A stretch of 64,000 nt of DNA from Chloroflexota bacterium (lineage in GTDB: Bacteria; Chloroflexota; UBA11872). Of this stretch, positions 16,318 through 25,414 are shown piece by piece. The stretch is taken from contig JAPOWQ010000006.1 of the NCBI GenBank assembly GCA_026707585.1, positions 1-64,000 on the forward strand, read 5' to 3'. The notes under the pieces are model-generated. The model ran no database searches. It was not told the origin of the DNA and worked only from the letters and a program-made list of their open reading frames with translations. How positions within the stretch are numbered: the stretch's first letter is position 1; each line of letters starts with the position of its first letter. Both the position numbers and the translations under genes were made by a program.

Positions 16318-17061
16318 GTGAAGGAGTCCGCCTACCTGTTAACTGCGATATTCCGTCGCCTTTTCGGCTCGGTGCGGGACCTTGCTCCCATCGTACTGGT
16401 CATCGCCTTCTTCCAGGTAGTGGTGATCCAGCAACCGTTTCCCAACCTCTGGAACGTGATCGCGGGGCTGGGCTGCGTGGTTGTCGGGTTGGCTCTCTTC
16501 ATTCAGGGGCTGGAGAGCGGCCTCTTTCCCATTGGCGAGGCGTTGGCCCAGGGATTCGCCCGCAAGGGGAGTGTGATCGCCCTGCTGGCTTTTGCCTTTT
16601 GCCTGGGGTTCAGCACTACCATCGCCGAGCCGGCGCTTATCGCCGTCGCGGGAAAGGCCGCAGCAGTCGCCTCCGAAGCCGGCGAAATCCAGGACAACGA
16701 CACGGCACGGGACGCCTATGCGCTGAGCTTGCGCATGGTCGTGGCCTTCTCCGTAGGGGCCGCCATCGTGTTGGGCGTGTTCCGCATCTTGAAGGGATGG
16801 CCCATCCATTACCTCATCATTGGGGGCTACGTGATGGTGACGGTCATGACCGTTTTTGCCCCCCCTGAAATCGTGGGCATCGCCTACGATTCGGGAGGGG
16901 TGACAACCAGCACCATCACGGTGCCGCTGGTGACCGCGCTGGGCGTCGGCCTGGCATCGTCAATCCGCGGACGAAGCCCAATGGTTGACGGCTTTGGGCT
17001 TATCGCCTTCTCCAGCCTGACACCGATGATCTGCGTGATGGGCTTTGGGATGGTGGTCTGA
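16318..17061 (+). CDS. DUF1538 membrane protein, first subunit (UmpA/UmpB-like)
   Basis: About 247 residues, strongly hydrophobic with 6-7 predicted membrane spans. Family signatures are [12 protein letters not shown] near the N-terminus, [14 protein letters not shown] and [20 protein letters not shown] 16318 gives the usual DUF1538 N-terminus; an upstream TTG at 16258 adds 20 residues starting next to the pseudo-tRNA. DUF1538 pairs have been reported as two-component cation/proton antiporters (UmpAB). The second DUF1538 gene starts 2 bp after this stop, so the two probably form one complex. Confidence 0.82.
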   Translation: MKESAYLLTAIFRRLFGSVRDLAPIVLVIAFFQVVVIQQPFPNLWNVIAGLGCVVVGLALFIQGLESGLFPIGEALAQGFARKGSVIALLAFAFCLGFSTTIAEPALIAVAGKAAAVASEAGEIQDNDTARDAYALSLRMVVAFSVGAAIVLGVFRILKGWPIHYLIIGGYVMVTVMTVFAPPEIVGIAYDSGGVTTSTITVPLVTALGVGLASSIRGRSPMVDGFGLIAFSSLTPMICVMGFGMVV

Positions 17062-17063
17062 CT

Positions 17064-17867
17064 GTGGAGTTGCTGCTCCACGCGTTCATTGCTTCGCTAA
17101 GTTCAACGGTGTTGGACGTGGCGCCTATTGCCGGGATTCTGGTCCTCTTCCAGGTCGCCGTGCTGCGCCGACGGCCCGCCAATATGCGGAGGCTGATCGT
17201 CGGGTTTATCTACGTCCTCGCCGGCCTGGCGCTGTTCCTGGTCGGACTGGAACAAGCGTTGTTTCCCATCGGAGAGACCATGGCCAGCCAGTTGACCTCG
17301 CCCGATACCATGGGAGGCGCCGCGGTCGACGGCGCCCCGGACTGGCGCGACTACCGGCTGGTGTATGCGTTCGCCGCGGCCATCGGCTTTGCCACCACCG
17401 TGGCCGAACCCTCCCTGATAGCGGTGGCACTCAAAGCCGAAACAGTCTCCGGGGGCGCCGTTCGCGCGTGGGGATTGAGAATCGCTGTGGCCGTGGGCGT
17501 GGCGGTTGGCGTGGCCCTGGGTTGCTTTCGCATCGTTACCGGCACGCCGTTGCCCTGGTACATCATGGCCGCCTACTTGATAGTCATCGCACTCACCTTT
17601 CGCTCAGTGCGGGCAATCGTGCCGCTGGCCTATGACTCAGGTGGGGTCACCACCTCAACGGTTACCGTCCCGGTAGTCGCGGCGCTCGGACTGGGACTCG
17701 CGGCCGGCATCCCGGGTCGGAGTCCACTGGTTGACGGGTTTGGACTGATTGCTTTTGCCAGCGTTTTTCCTATAATGACAGTTCTGGGATATGCAATTGT
17801 CGCGTCCTGGTGGAAGCGCTGGCGCGTTACGCGCCCGCGTGAAGGCGGAGGTAAAGTCCAAGCGTGA
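17064..17867 (+). CDS. DUF1538 membrane protein, second subunit
   Basis: A 267-residue paralogue of the preceding gene with the same signatures ([47 protein letters not shown]). GTG start. The stop overlaps the GTG start of the PII gene (GTGA), implying coupling. The C-terminus is a basic cytoplasmic tail (WKRWRVTRPREGGG). Together with the first subunit it is likely a cation-linked transporter controlled by the PII/CBS proteins encoded next. Confidence 0.83.
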   Translation: MELLLHAFIASLSSTVLDVAPIAGILVLFQVAVLRRRPANMRRLIVGFIYVLAGLALFLVGLEQALFPIGETMASQLTSPDTMGGAAVDGAPDWRDYRLVYAFAAAIGFATTVAEPSLIAVALKAETVSGGAVRAWGLRIAVAVGVAVGVALGCFRIVTGTPLPWYIMAAYLIVIALTFRSVRAIVPLAYDSGGVTTSTVTVPVVAALGLGLAAGIPGRSPLVDGFGLIAFASVFPIMTVLGYAIVASWWKRWRVTRPREGGGKVQA

Positions 17868-18214
17868 GACTCAAGCTGATAGTTGCACTCGTGAGCGACG
17901 ATAAGACCGATGTTGTGGTCGACGCTGCGCGGGACGCTGGCGCTACCGGAGCAACCATCGTAACCAGCGCGCGAGGTGAGGGTCTGATACCTGAGAGGAC
18001 ATTCCTAGGACTAGAACTGGAAACTATCCGAGACATCGTCATGTTCCTAGTCGTTGAGCCGCGCGCGCGGGAGATACTGGAGCGAATCAGCGACGCGGCG
18101 CACTTCGACTCGGAGCACGGGACAGGCATCGCCTTCCAGATTGACGTCGAAGACGCGGTTGGCATGATCACCCAGTTACCCGCGATTTACGAAGAATTGA
18201 CCCCAGAAATATGA
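17864..18214 (+). CDS. PII-like signalling protein
   Basis: A 116-residue protein with the GlnB fold order: LKLIVALVSDDKTDVVVDAA, DAGATGATIVTSARGEG, a T-loop region, and FLVVEPRAREILERI. The T-loop (GEGLIPERTFLGLELETIR) lacks the uridylylated tyrosine of GlnB/GlnK, so covalent control is unlikely; it may bind a nucleotide. Coupled at both ends: it starts in the DUF1538 stop and overlaps the CBS gene by 4 bp. A regulator of the adjacent transporter is the simplest role. Confidence 0.85.
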   Translation: MRLKLIVALVSDDKTDVVVDAARDAGATGATIVTSARGEGLIPERTFLGLELETIRDIVMFLVVEPRAREILERISDAAHFDSEHGTGIAFQIDVEDAVGMITQLPAIYEELTPEI

Positions 18215-18603
18215 GCGCGAAACCAGAACTGCGGGTCAGAGATGTGATGGTCACCAAGATTGTCAGTATTAACGGACTTGCCGTGGTATCCGACGCCATC
18301 GCTCTAATGCGCCGGCACAACGTCAAATCGCTGGTCGTCAACAGGCGTGACGAGAATGACGAGATCGGACTGGTCCTGGTTTCCGACATAGCCCGCCTGG
18401 TGATCGCGCCCAATCGGTCGCCTGACCGGGTGAATGTCTACGAAATCATGTCCAAGCCCGTGTGGACGGTGCCGCCGGATATGCAGGTGCGATACGCCGT
18501 GCGCCTGCTGGTGCGCTTTGAGGTCTCCAGGGCGGTCGTCGTGGACCATGACCGCAACCCCATCGGAATGGTCACCCTGCGCGACCTAACGCTGCGAGAA
18601 TAG
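18211..18603 (+). CDS. tandem CBS-domain protein
   Basis: A 130-residue protein consisting of two CBS motifs: VRDVMVTKIVSINGLAVVSD... LVLVSDIARLV, and VYEIMSKPVWTVPPDM... IGMVTLRDLTL. CBS pairs bind adenosyl nucleotides and sense energy charge. ATG overlaps the PII stop (ATGA). Last gene of the DUF1538-DUF1538-PII-CBS operon. Confidence 0.92.
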   Translation: MSAKPELRVRDVMVTKIVSINGLAVVSDAIALMRRHNVKSLVVNRRDENDEIGLVLVSDIARLVIAPNRSPDRVNVYEIMSKPVWTVPPDMQVRYAVRLLVRFEVSRAVVVDHDRNPIGMVTLRDLTLRE

Positions 18604-18946
18604 CGCCCGGTATTTTCGAAGAACGACGGCGACGTATCACATCCCACCTGAGCAGCCTGGAGAACCGCCTGACATGCTCACATTCCGTGTCTCGGACGAA
18701 GGGACCTCGAGCTACGGATGGCTGCACTCTGTCTGGGACTTGGAGCTTTTCATCGATGTAAATCGGCCGCTCGTCCGCCCCAGAGTGTCATACGCATCGA
18801 AACTGCCCTTACCCTGGGCAATTACCCTCCCTCGGGCCGCCTCGATGAATTTCTCGTGGTCCAGTAGATGCTCCTGACCCTGCTGGATTTGGGGTCGGAT
18901 ACGTACCCCGCAGCTTGAGGGTACTGGCGAGTCCCTAGGGGGACAT
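18604..18946. other. intergenic, no supported gene
   Basis: Short frames on both strands (18674-18877 plus, 18712-18954 minus) have no recognisable motif. The minus frame contains a helical-looking LLDHEKFIEAARGRVIAQGK segment that could be a decayed gene end. The promoter of the following hydrolase is presumably near 18900. Confidence 0.4.
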
Positions 18947-19804
18947 ATGCCCATTTATGAACAACACGTATGTGCGAATGGGGTTTCCATGTGGACGGCG
19001 ACGCAGGGGTGCGGGCCGCCGGTTGTGCTCTGTCACGGAGGGCCGGGGATTTATGACTACCTGGGGCCGGTTGCGGCGATGATCGACGATGTCGCAACGG
19101 TGCATCGGTACGACCAGCGGGGATGCGGGCGGTCGGACGAGGTTGGGCCGTACGACGTCAGGACGTTTGTGGACGATCTCGATGCACTTCGGGCGTATTG
19201 GGGCTACGAGGCCTGGACGGTTATCGGTCACTCGTGGGGCGCCTGCCTGGCGCTGTTATACGCCTGCCAGTACCCCGAACGGACCGAGCGCCTGGTGTAT
19301 ATGTCGGGGACGGGTATCGATCCCGCCTGGCACCAGGAGTATCGACGCAACCGCGAAGCGAAGCTGCTTCCCGCCGACCGCGAGCGCTTGCGGCTCCTCA
19401 ACGAGCAGCGATTGACGGCGGCCGGCGAGGAGCTTGGGAGGATCGAGGACGAGGCGTCTGGCTTGCTCGGAAGGACGGAGCTTTATGACGTGACGCGGCT
19501 GGACGCTGTTTCCCGGTATGACCGCTTTCCGATCAATTATTCGCTGAACTCCGCGCTATGCGCGGAGATGAACCGGATGGAGGACGCGGGCGGGCTGGGC
19601 GCCAGGGTCAGCCGGGTCAGGGCGCCCACGCTGGTTTTGGACGGTGAGGGGGATCCCCGGCCACGTTGGGCACGAGCCCAGGTCGCTCGGCTGATTCCAA
19701 CCAGTCGCCACACGACCATCGCGGGGGCTGGGCATGAGCCGTGGATCGAGCAGCCGGAGGCAACCGCCCGCGTTCTGCGAGACTTCCTGGTGGACCCTCT
19801 CTAG
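18947..19804 (+). CDS. alpha/beta hydrolase, proline iminopeptidase-like
   Basis: A 285-residue alpha/beta hydrolase. The oxyanion motif LCHGGPG, the DQRGCGRSD motif and the nucleophile elbow VIGHSWGA (Ser near residue 102) are those of proline iminopeptidases (family S33). The histidine is in GAGHEPWIEQPE at the C-terminus and the acid is probably D in VLDGEGDP. Cytoplasmic, no signal peptide. Substrate specificity could differ, since this subfamily also contains esterases. Confidence 0.88.
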   Translation: MPIYEQHVCANGVSMWTATQGCGPPVVLCHGGPGIYDYLGPVAAMIDDVATVHRYDQRGCGRSDEVGPYDVRTFVDDLDALRAYWGYEAWTVIGHSWGACLALLYACQYPERTERLVYMSGTGIDPAWHQEYRRNREAKLLPADRERLRLLNEQRLTAAGEELGRIEDEASGLLGRTELYDVTRLDAVSRYDRFPINYSLNSALCAEMNRMEDAGGLGARVSRVRAPTLVLDGEGDPRPRWARAQVARLIPTSRHTTIAGAGHEPWIEQPEATARVLRDFLVDPL

Positions 19805-19883
19805 TGCCGAACGGCACTTGGTCCGCCACGCGGGGCGTGGCTGGGCCGGCGAGTTCCGAAGACCTGCAAGGAGGGTGACAGGG

Positions 19884-20393
19884 GTGGCTGAGTTGCCCGG
19901 ATTCACGATTCGGCCGGCGACCGAGGCGGACGTGCCGGAGCTGCTGGGGCTGATATGGGACCTGGCGGCTTATGAGCGGTTGACGCATGAGGTGGTGGCG
20001 ACGGAGGAGTCGTTGCGGGAGGCGTTGTTTGGGGAGTCGCCGGCGGCGGAGGCTTTGCTGGCGTTAGCGGATGGGGACCCGGCGGGGTTTGCGGTGTATT
20101 TCCACACCTACTCGACGTTCCTGGCGCGGCGGGGGATGTATCTGCATGACCTTTATGTGTCGCCGGCGTATCGACGCCGCGGGCTGGGCACGCAGTTGCT
20201 GCGACAGGTGGCGGCGATTGCGGTGGAACGGGGGTGCGGTCGTTTCGAGTGGGTGGCGCTGGACTGGAATACGGACGCGCACCGCTTCTACGAGGAGCTG
20301 GGGGCAGAGATGCTGCCGGAGTGGCGGACGTTCCGGGTGGTTGGGGATTCACTGCGGCGGCTTGCAGAGGACGCCGCAGGATCGAGGGGCTAG
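19884..20393 (+). CDS. GNAT-family N-acetyltransferase
   Basis: A 169-residue GNAT protein. FTIRPATEADVPELLGLIWD at the N-terminus, then the acetyl-CoA loop LYVSPAYRRRGLGTQLLRQV (R/Q-x-x-G-x-G/A type) and FEWVALDWNTDAHRFYEELG match diamine/amino-acid acetyltransferases. GTG 19884 lies about 9 nt after AAGGAGG; longer upstream frames overlap the hydrolase and lack family sequence. Acceptor unknown. Confidence 0.88.
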   Translation: MAELPGFTIRPATEADVPELLGLIWDLAAYERLTHEVVATEESLREALFGESPAAEALLALADGDPAGFAVYFHTYSTFLARRGMYLHDLYVSPAYRRRGLGTQLLRQVAAIAVERGCGRFEWVALDWNTDAHRFYEELGAEMLPEWRTFRVVGDSLRRLAEDAAGSRG

Positions 20394-20736
20394 TTGGAGC
20401 GGCCGGTTCGGCTGCGCGCGGTGAACGGCCGGCTGTTGCAGGCGGCATGGAGAAAGTCTCTCGTCAGTTGACGGTTCGTTAAGCAAATTCACAGGAAACC
20501 GTAGCGAAGATTACGCTCCGGCACCCCAAGTGGCCGTACAGTAGATCGTGAGTCGGCCCAACTGCGGGTCGACGTGGGTGTCATTCGAGCGGACGTAACC
20601 TAGTCGGGCGGCTTTGAGGTCGCTGCCGAGGGCATCCACTATCGCCTAGTTTGAGGTATCCCGCGCTGCGGCGCTTGCGTACGCAGCACGCCGACTCACC
20701 CCTCCGTATGCCCGACGTTACACGGGAGGTGACGGC
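20394..20736. other. intergenic; possible short gene remnant on the minus strand
   Basis: Mostly noncoding. On the minus strand about 20516-20645 a 44-codon frame (AIVDALGSDLKAARLGYVRS, then a second part ending TIYCTATWGAGA, stop) looks protein-like but has no start or known family, so it may be the 3' end of a lost gene. The last 30 bp carry the GGGAGGTG ribosome site of the next gene. Confidence 0.35.
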
Positions 20737-23541
20737 ATGAGGCCCTTTGCATTCACACTGTTTCCGAGCCGGCGTTCGCTATGGGGTCTGCTGGTTGCGC
20801 TTGCGGCGGTCCTCTGCCTGACACTGGCGGCCGGGTTGGCAGAGGCGCAGGAGTCGGAGCAGGACCCCGCGACGGTGGAGGCGGTGAAGATTGTCTCGGA
20901 CGCGGGAGACGACGACACGTACGTACTGGATGACGTGATCCGCATCCGCGTGACGTTTAGCGCGGCGGTGGACGTGACGGGTACGCCGCGCCTGAAGATC
21001 GACATGGACCAGGCGGCCTGGGGCGAGAAGTGGGCGAATTACACGAGCGGGAGCGGCTCGGCGAGCCTGATCTTTTCGCACACGGTGGAGCAGCCGAACC
21101 TCTCCACCCAGGGGATCGCGGTGCTGGCGAACTCGCTGGAGCTGAACGGCGGGACTATTGGGTGGGGATCCGTGGCCGCGGACCTGTCGCACGACAGGCT
21201 GCGCCATAGCCCCAAGCACAAGGTTGACTGGCGGCGGTCGCCGGGAGCGCCGACGGTGACGGACGTGGCGATCTCGTCCGACGCGGGCGGGGACGGCACC
21301 TACGCGCTGGGCGAAACGATCCGCATCACGCTGAGTTTCAGCGAGGCGGTGGAGGTGACAGGGACGCCGCAGGTGGCGATTGACATGGACCGGGGGGCCT
21401 GGGGCCGGAAGCAGGCGAGCTATGCGAGCGGCACGGGCACGGCCAGCCTGACGTTCGCCCACACGGTGGTGGAACCGAATCTCTCCACGCAGGGCATCGC
21501 GGTGCTGGCCAACACGCTGGCGCTGAACGGCGGCACGATCCGCTCGGCGTCTTCGCAGACCAACGCGGGTCTGGCGCATCGCAGGCTGAACCACGACGGC
21601 GACCACAAGGTGGACTGGCGGCTGGCGCCGCAGACGGACGCGGCGTGCGAGCTGATTGCGCCGTCTTCGGTGACCGGATTGGGGATCGCCAGGGGAGCGG
21701 TGATCAGTTGGACGGTGCCCGAGAGCCAGGCGGAGGCGTGCAAGGCGATCGGAGTTACCGTGGGCGCCACGAACTCGGAGGGCCTGAGCCTGGAGGTGCG
21801 GCTCGACGACCCGCAGGCACGGCGACACGTCTTGCGCGGGCTGGAACCCGGCGAGTACCGGTTCCATGCGCGCATGGAGTACGCCGAGGGGCCTTCGAAA
21901 CGGATCGTACCGAGGCAGGGAAACACCGTGCCGGCGATCTGCAATGTCAGCCTCACGGTGAAGCCACATGACCGCAACGCGATCAGCGGGCGCTGGACTC
22001 ACGCTGTGGACACACCCACGGGCTGCGTGGCAGGCCCGCACATCGAGTACCAATACAAGCGGTCGAGCGACGACTACTTCATGGAGTACGGGCAGTATCC
22101 GAGCCAGCAGCAGATGGATCCGGGCCTGCCGAGTTTCATCGCCTACGGTTTGAGGCCGTATGTGGGCTATGACTTCAGGGTGGTCGCCGTTGACGCGGCG
22201 GGGCAGCAGCACACGAGCAACGTGGCCAGCGCCACCATCGTGTCCGACGACCCCTCGGCGACGGCGGACCCGAATAGTCCTGGCAACGTGCGCGTCCATG
22301 CCGACAGCAGCAGCGGGGCGTTCGTGCAATGGGGACTGCCTGAGATCGGAACGGGACGGACGCTGAGCGCGTACGTGGTGGAATGGAGATCAGGTACGGC
22401 CCCCGCGATGACGACGGTGGTGGACGATACCGGTGACGGGGAAGGCTTTTTCCAGGGGCGCCGCTACCGGATCACCGGGCTGACGAACGGTGAGCCTTAT
22501 ACGGTGCGCGTGGCGGCGCGCACCTACCTGACCGGCGACACTGGGATGACGACCAGCGACGCCTGGTCGTTGCCCGCGCCACGCATTGTGGCGTGGTCGG
22601 AGCCGACGCAGGTCTGGTTCGTCCCTGGCTCGCCCGTCCACAGTTCCAGCGGGCGCGTGTTCATGACCGCCGACAGCAACAAGCGCCTCACCACTTCCAT
22701 TATTTGTTCCGTGAGCAGTGACGGCGGGGCGATCGATCGGATCAACTGCCCGGCCGGAACTTTCGTAAGCCTGGAAGCCGATGGAGAGATTCGTGTCTTC
22801 GCCGAAGCAACACACGATGGCGTGGTGACGACGTCGCCGACATCGATCGGAAGCTCCGGTGGTCCGGCCGGAGGGTTTGGCGTGTACGCGTCGGGGGGCG
22901 ACGGCGAGCTGCTCGTCGAGTGGGGTACCGCCACGACCGGTCTGGCCCTAGGAACGCTGGACGCGTACATCGTCCAGCACCGGCTGCAGAACACGGACGG
23001 CACGTGGCCGGACTGGCCAAGCGGCGAAGTGAAGGCCGCGAGCGACCACACGCACACGTTCACGGGGCTGACGAACGGGACGTGGCAGGTCCGCGTCCGG
23101 GGCCGCACCGATGGCGACGACGGGGACCCCGGCACCACCGACACGGCGCGCCTGGGGTTCACGTCGAATGTCGTGACGGTCACCCTGGCCTCGGACAATG
23201 ACGAGGCACCGGGCGAGTTCGCGAATGTGCGAGTCACCCCGGGCGACAGCCAATCGCTGGTGGTGGAATGGCAGCCGCCGAGCGGCGGGGCGCTGGTGCA
23301 CGCCTACCAGGTGCGATACCGGCCCAAGAGTGCGGGGGCGTCGTACACGGAGAGCGAGATGCTCTATCCGCCCCAGACGCGAAGCCTGTGCGGGAGCTAT
23401 GACGGCTGCGAGAACCCGAGGCGCTACGAGATCACCGGCCTGACCGGCGGCCAGGATTACGACGTGGCCATCCGCGCGTTCAACGCCAACGGCGCCGGCG
23501 AGTGGGTGTATACGCTCACACAGAACATCCCCAATGACTAG
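20737..23541 (+). CDS. large secreted protein with SwmB-like and fibronectin type III repeats
   Basis: A 934-residue exoprotein. The Sec signal peptide covers residues 1-38 (WGLLVALAAVLCLTLAAG, cleavage near AEAQE). Two homologous modules of about 125 residues follow (VSDAGDDDTYVLDDVIRI and ISSDAGGDGTYALGETIRI, each with VTGTP...IDMD and STQGIAVLAN), of the SwmB/cadherin-like bacterial surface type. Then come several fibronectin type III-like domains (YVVEWRSGT..., YRITGLTNGEPYTVRVAA, FTGLTNGTWQVRVRG, YEITGLTGGQDYDVAI). No C-terminal anchor or catalytic motif. Likely adhesive or matrix-binding. GGGAGGTG precedes the ATG. Confidence 0.87.
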   Translation: MRPFAFTLFPSRRSLWGLLVALAAVLCLTLAAGLAEAQESEQDPATVEAVKIVSDAGDDDTYVLDDVIRIRVTFSAAVDVTGTPRLKIDMDQAAWGEKWANYTSGSGSASLIFSHTVEQPNLSTQGIAVLANSLELNGGTIGWGSVAADLSHDRLRHSPKHKVDWRRSPGAPTVTDVAISSDAGGDGTYALGETIRITLSFSEAVEVTGTPQVAIDMDRGAWGRKQASYASGTGTASLTFAHTVVEPNLSTQGIAVLANTLALNGGTIRSASSQTNAGLAHRRLNHDGDHKVDWRLAPQTDAACELIAPSSVTGLGIARGAVISWTVPESQAEACKAIGVTVGATNSEGLSLEVRLDDPQARRHVLRGLEPGEYRFHARMEYAEGPSKRIVPRQGNTVPAICNVSLTVKPHDRNAISGRWTHAVDTPTGCVAGPHIEYQYKRSSDDYFMEYGQYPSQQQMDPGLPSFIAYGLRPYVGYDFRVVAVDAAGQQHTSNVASATIVSDDPSATADPNSPGNVRVHADSSSGAFVQWGLPEIGTGRTLSAYVVEWRSGTAPAMTTVVDDTGDGEGFFQGRRYRITGLTNGEPYTVRVAARTYLTGDTGMTTSDAWSLPAPRIVAWSEPTQVWFVPGSPVHSSSGRVFMTADSNKRLTTSIICSVSSDGGAIDRINCPAGTFVSLEADGEIRVFAEATHDGVVTTSPTSIGSSGGPAGGFGVYASGGDGELLVEWGTATTGLALGTLDAYIVQHRLQNTDGTWPDWPSGEVKAASDHTHTFTGLTNGTWQVRVRGRTDGDDGDPGTTDTARLGFTSNVVTVTLASDNDEAPGEFANVRVTPGDSQSLVVEWQPPSGGALVHAYQVRYRPKSAGASYTESEMLYPPQTRSLCGSYDGCENPRRYEITGLTGGQDYDVAIRAFNANGAGEWVYTLTQNIPND

Positions 23542-23724
23542 GGCGACCGGGCGGCGGCTGTGAAGACGGGTGCGGATCTGCCAACCAACCGACCGGCGAT
23601 CATCCTGCCTGCTTTCGGAAACCCTTGCGTTGCCCGAAGGCGGTTGCCCGGAAGACGCTCGCCCCAGAGGAGGGAGTGAGTGAAGAGACGTTAGGGTGGG
23701 ACCGGGCATTCTTGTGGGGCATTT

Positions 23725-24465
23725 TTGGAGGATCCAACGCATCGCCCGATCCGATGGAGGGACGAGATTCTCGACTTCGAGCGTTTCGAGTGGGTCAGCT
23801 TTGATTGCTATGGGACTCTGGTGGATTGGGAGTCGGGGATTCGTGGAGCGGTGGACGCGGTGCTCGGGTCTCATGGGGTGCGCAGGTCGAGGGGCGAGAT
23901 CCTCGACCTGTTCGCGGAGATCGAGCCCAGGGTGCAGAGCTCGGATGCCCATCTGACATATCGTTGCGTGCTGCGGCGGGTGATGGCCGAGATGGGGGAT
24001 GCGCTGGCGATCCGGTGCAGCGAGCCGGAGTTGGACTGCCTGGCGGACAGCCTGGCCGATTGGCCGGTCTTTCCTGAGGTCAGGGAGGTCCTGACAGCGT
24101 TGCAGACGCGTTACAAGCTGGCAGTGATATCAAACGTGGACGACGCGCTGTTTGCAGGGACGGCGGAGGCCCTGGGCGTTGAGTTTGATGCGGTGGTGAC
24201 CGCCGAGCAGGCGCAAAGCTACAAGCCCAACCGGCGCAACTTCGATCTGGCCGCGGCGCGGATGAGGGTAGAGACGGACGCGTGGCTGCACGTGGCCGAG
24301 AGCCTGTTCCACGACATTGGGCCGGCCAACCGGCTGGGGATCGCGAGTGTGTGGGTGAATCGCGCAGGTCGCGGAGGGGGCACGCGGCGGACGGATGCAG
24401 TTCCGGACCTGGTGGTTTCCGACTTGGGCGAACTGGTGGGATTGGCGGGGCTAGAGCAAGGGTAG
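23725..24465 (+). CDS. HAD-family hydrolase, haloacid dehalogenase type II-like
   Basis: A 246-residue HAD protein. Motif I is FDCYGTLVDWESG (nucleophile Asp), motif II LAVISNVDD, the lysine is in KPNRRNFDLAA, and the final acidic motif is HVAESLFHDIGPANRLG. The D-x-Y-G-T-L-x-D order is that of L-2-haloacid dehalogenases, but many relatives are phosphatases. No ATG is available near the N-terminus; TTG 23725 is the first start that keeps motif I. A pseudo-tRNA fragment begins immediately after the stop. Confidence 0.83.
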   Translation: MEDPTHRPIRWRDEILDFERFEWVSFDCYGTLVDWESGIRGAVDAVLGSHGVRRSRGEILDLFAEIEPRVQSSDAHLTYRCVLRRVMAEMGDALAIRCSEPELDCLADSLADWPVFPEVREVLTALQTRYKLAVISNVDDALFAGTAEALGVEFDAVVTAEQAQSYKPNRRNFDLAAARMRVETDAWLHVAESLFHDIGPANRLGIASVWVNRAGRGGGTRRTDAVPDLVVSDLGELVGLAGLEQG

Positions 24466-24863
24466 GCGGCGCACTCGCATTGTTGGAGGCGTGGGTCTGA
24501 AGACCGTGCGGCGCGCTCAACCGGACGGCGCCGGAAGTCCTGGTGTTGCGGTTCGCGCTGGACCTGAAGCCGAGCGGTTGGAGCGGACAAGCTCCAGGCA
24601 GAACCCGTGAGTATCGCTGGGAGTAGCTCGGGGGCTCCGTTGTCATCCCAGGAACCTTCCGACGTATTCGCAACGCCTGGCTCCCTCAACAGCGAAACGC
24701 TACCGGCAAACATCTATCCCAGTATTGACAATTGGCTGGTGATAGGATTCCGCCACAGTGAGGCCCGACTGCGCGGCGCGAGGTAGAGCCTTGTCAGGCC
24801 GCAAGCTGCGACTTCGGAGTCACGAGCTCAAGAGGGGCATTCCGCTGCAAAGGAGACGTACGT
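24466..24863. other. intergenic with tRNA-Ala-like fragment at about 24467-24498
   Basis: GGCGCACTCGCATTG (exact to the tRNA-Ala anticodon arm for GCACTCGCATTG) is followed by GGAGGCGTGGGT, close to GGAGGTCGTGGGT of tRNA-Ala. Only the anticodon and variable region survive. A TTGACA at about 24725 is a possible -35 element without a clear -10. The rest shows nothing. Confidence 0.5.
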
Positions 24864-25151
24864 ATGCCGGCATATGTAATCACGGATGTTGAGATAACGG
24901 ATGCGAGTCTCTACGTGCAGTTTATTGCTGACGTGACAGGCACTGTGGAGGCTTACGGCGGCAAGTTCGTGGTGCGGGGTGGTCAGATTGAGGTGAGGCT
25001 GGGCGACTGGAAACCAAAGCGTCTGGCGATTCTAGAATTCGATAGTCTTCAGCAGATTCACGCCTGGCTGGAGTCTCCTGAATACACCGCGCTCGACGAC
25101 ATTCGTTCAAGGTCCGCCAACATCAACATGGTGATAGTCGACGGCGCTTAG
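24864..25151 (+). CDS. DUF1330 family protein
   Basis: A 95-residue protein starting MPAYVITDVEITDASLYVQF, with GTVEAYGGKFVVRGG and LAILEFDSLQQIHAWLESPEY, the dimeric ferredoxin-like DUF1330 fold. AAAGGAG lies 9 nt before the ATG. Biochemical role of the family is unestablished. Confidence 0.92.
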   Translation: MPAYVITDVEITDASLYVQFIADVTGTVEAYGGKFVVRGGQIEVRLGDWKPKRLAILEFDSLQQIHAWLESPEYTALDDIRSRSANINMVIVDGA

Positions 25152-25414
25152 TACCAGCTAGCCAATGGTATTATCTTCTTGTTGATTTGCCATGGGTAAC
25201 CCTGACGTTAATTGGCCAGTCGCTCTACAAGTACGTGGCGAGATATGGGGCGAACGGATCTCGCATTCATCTTCGACGCGAAGCTCTTTGGCTGCCGGAT
25301 GGAGCGGCATGAGAACCCGACCACGAGAAGTGAGTGCGAAACTGACTGGCGTGGTCAGCAGGATGACGATCCTGAGTCACCTTCACTGTGGCAGCCGATG
25401 AAGGACAGACAAGT

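Noticed and set aside
20779-22329. 516-residue minus-strand ORF opposite the SwmB/Fn3 gene
   Set aside because: Arg/His-rich shadow ORF; the plus strand has a signal peptide and domain repeats.
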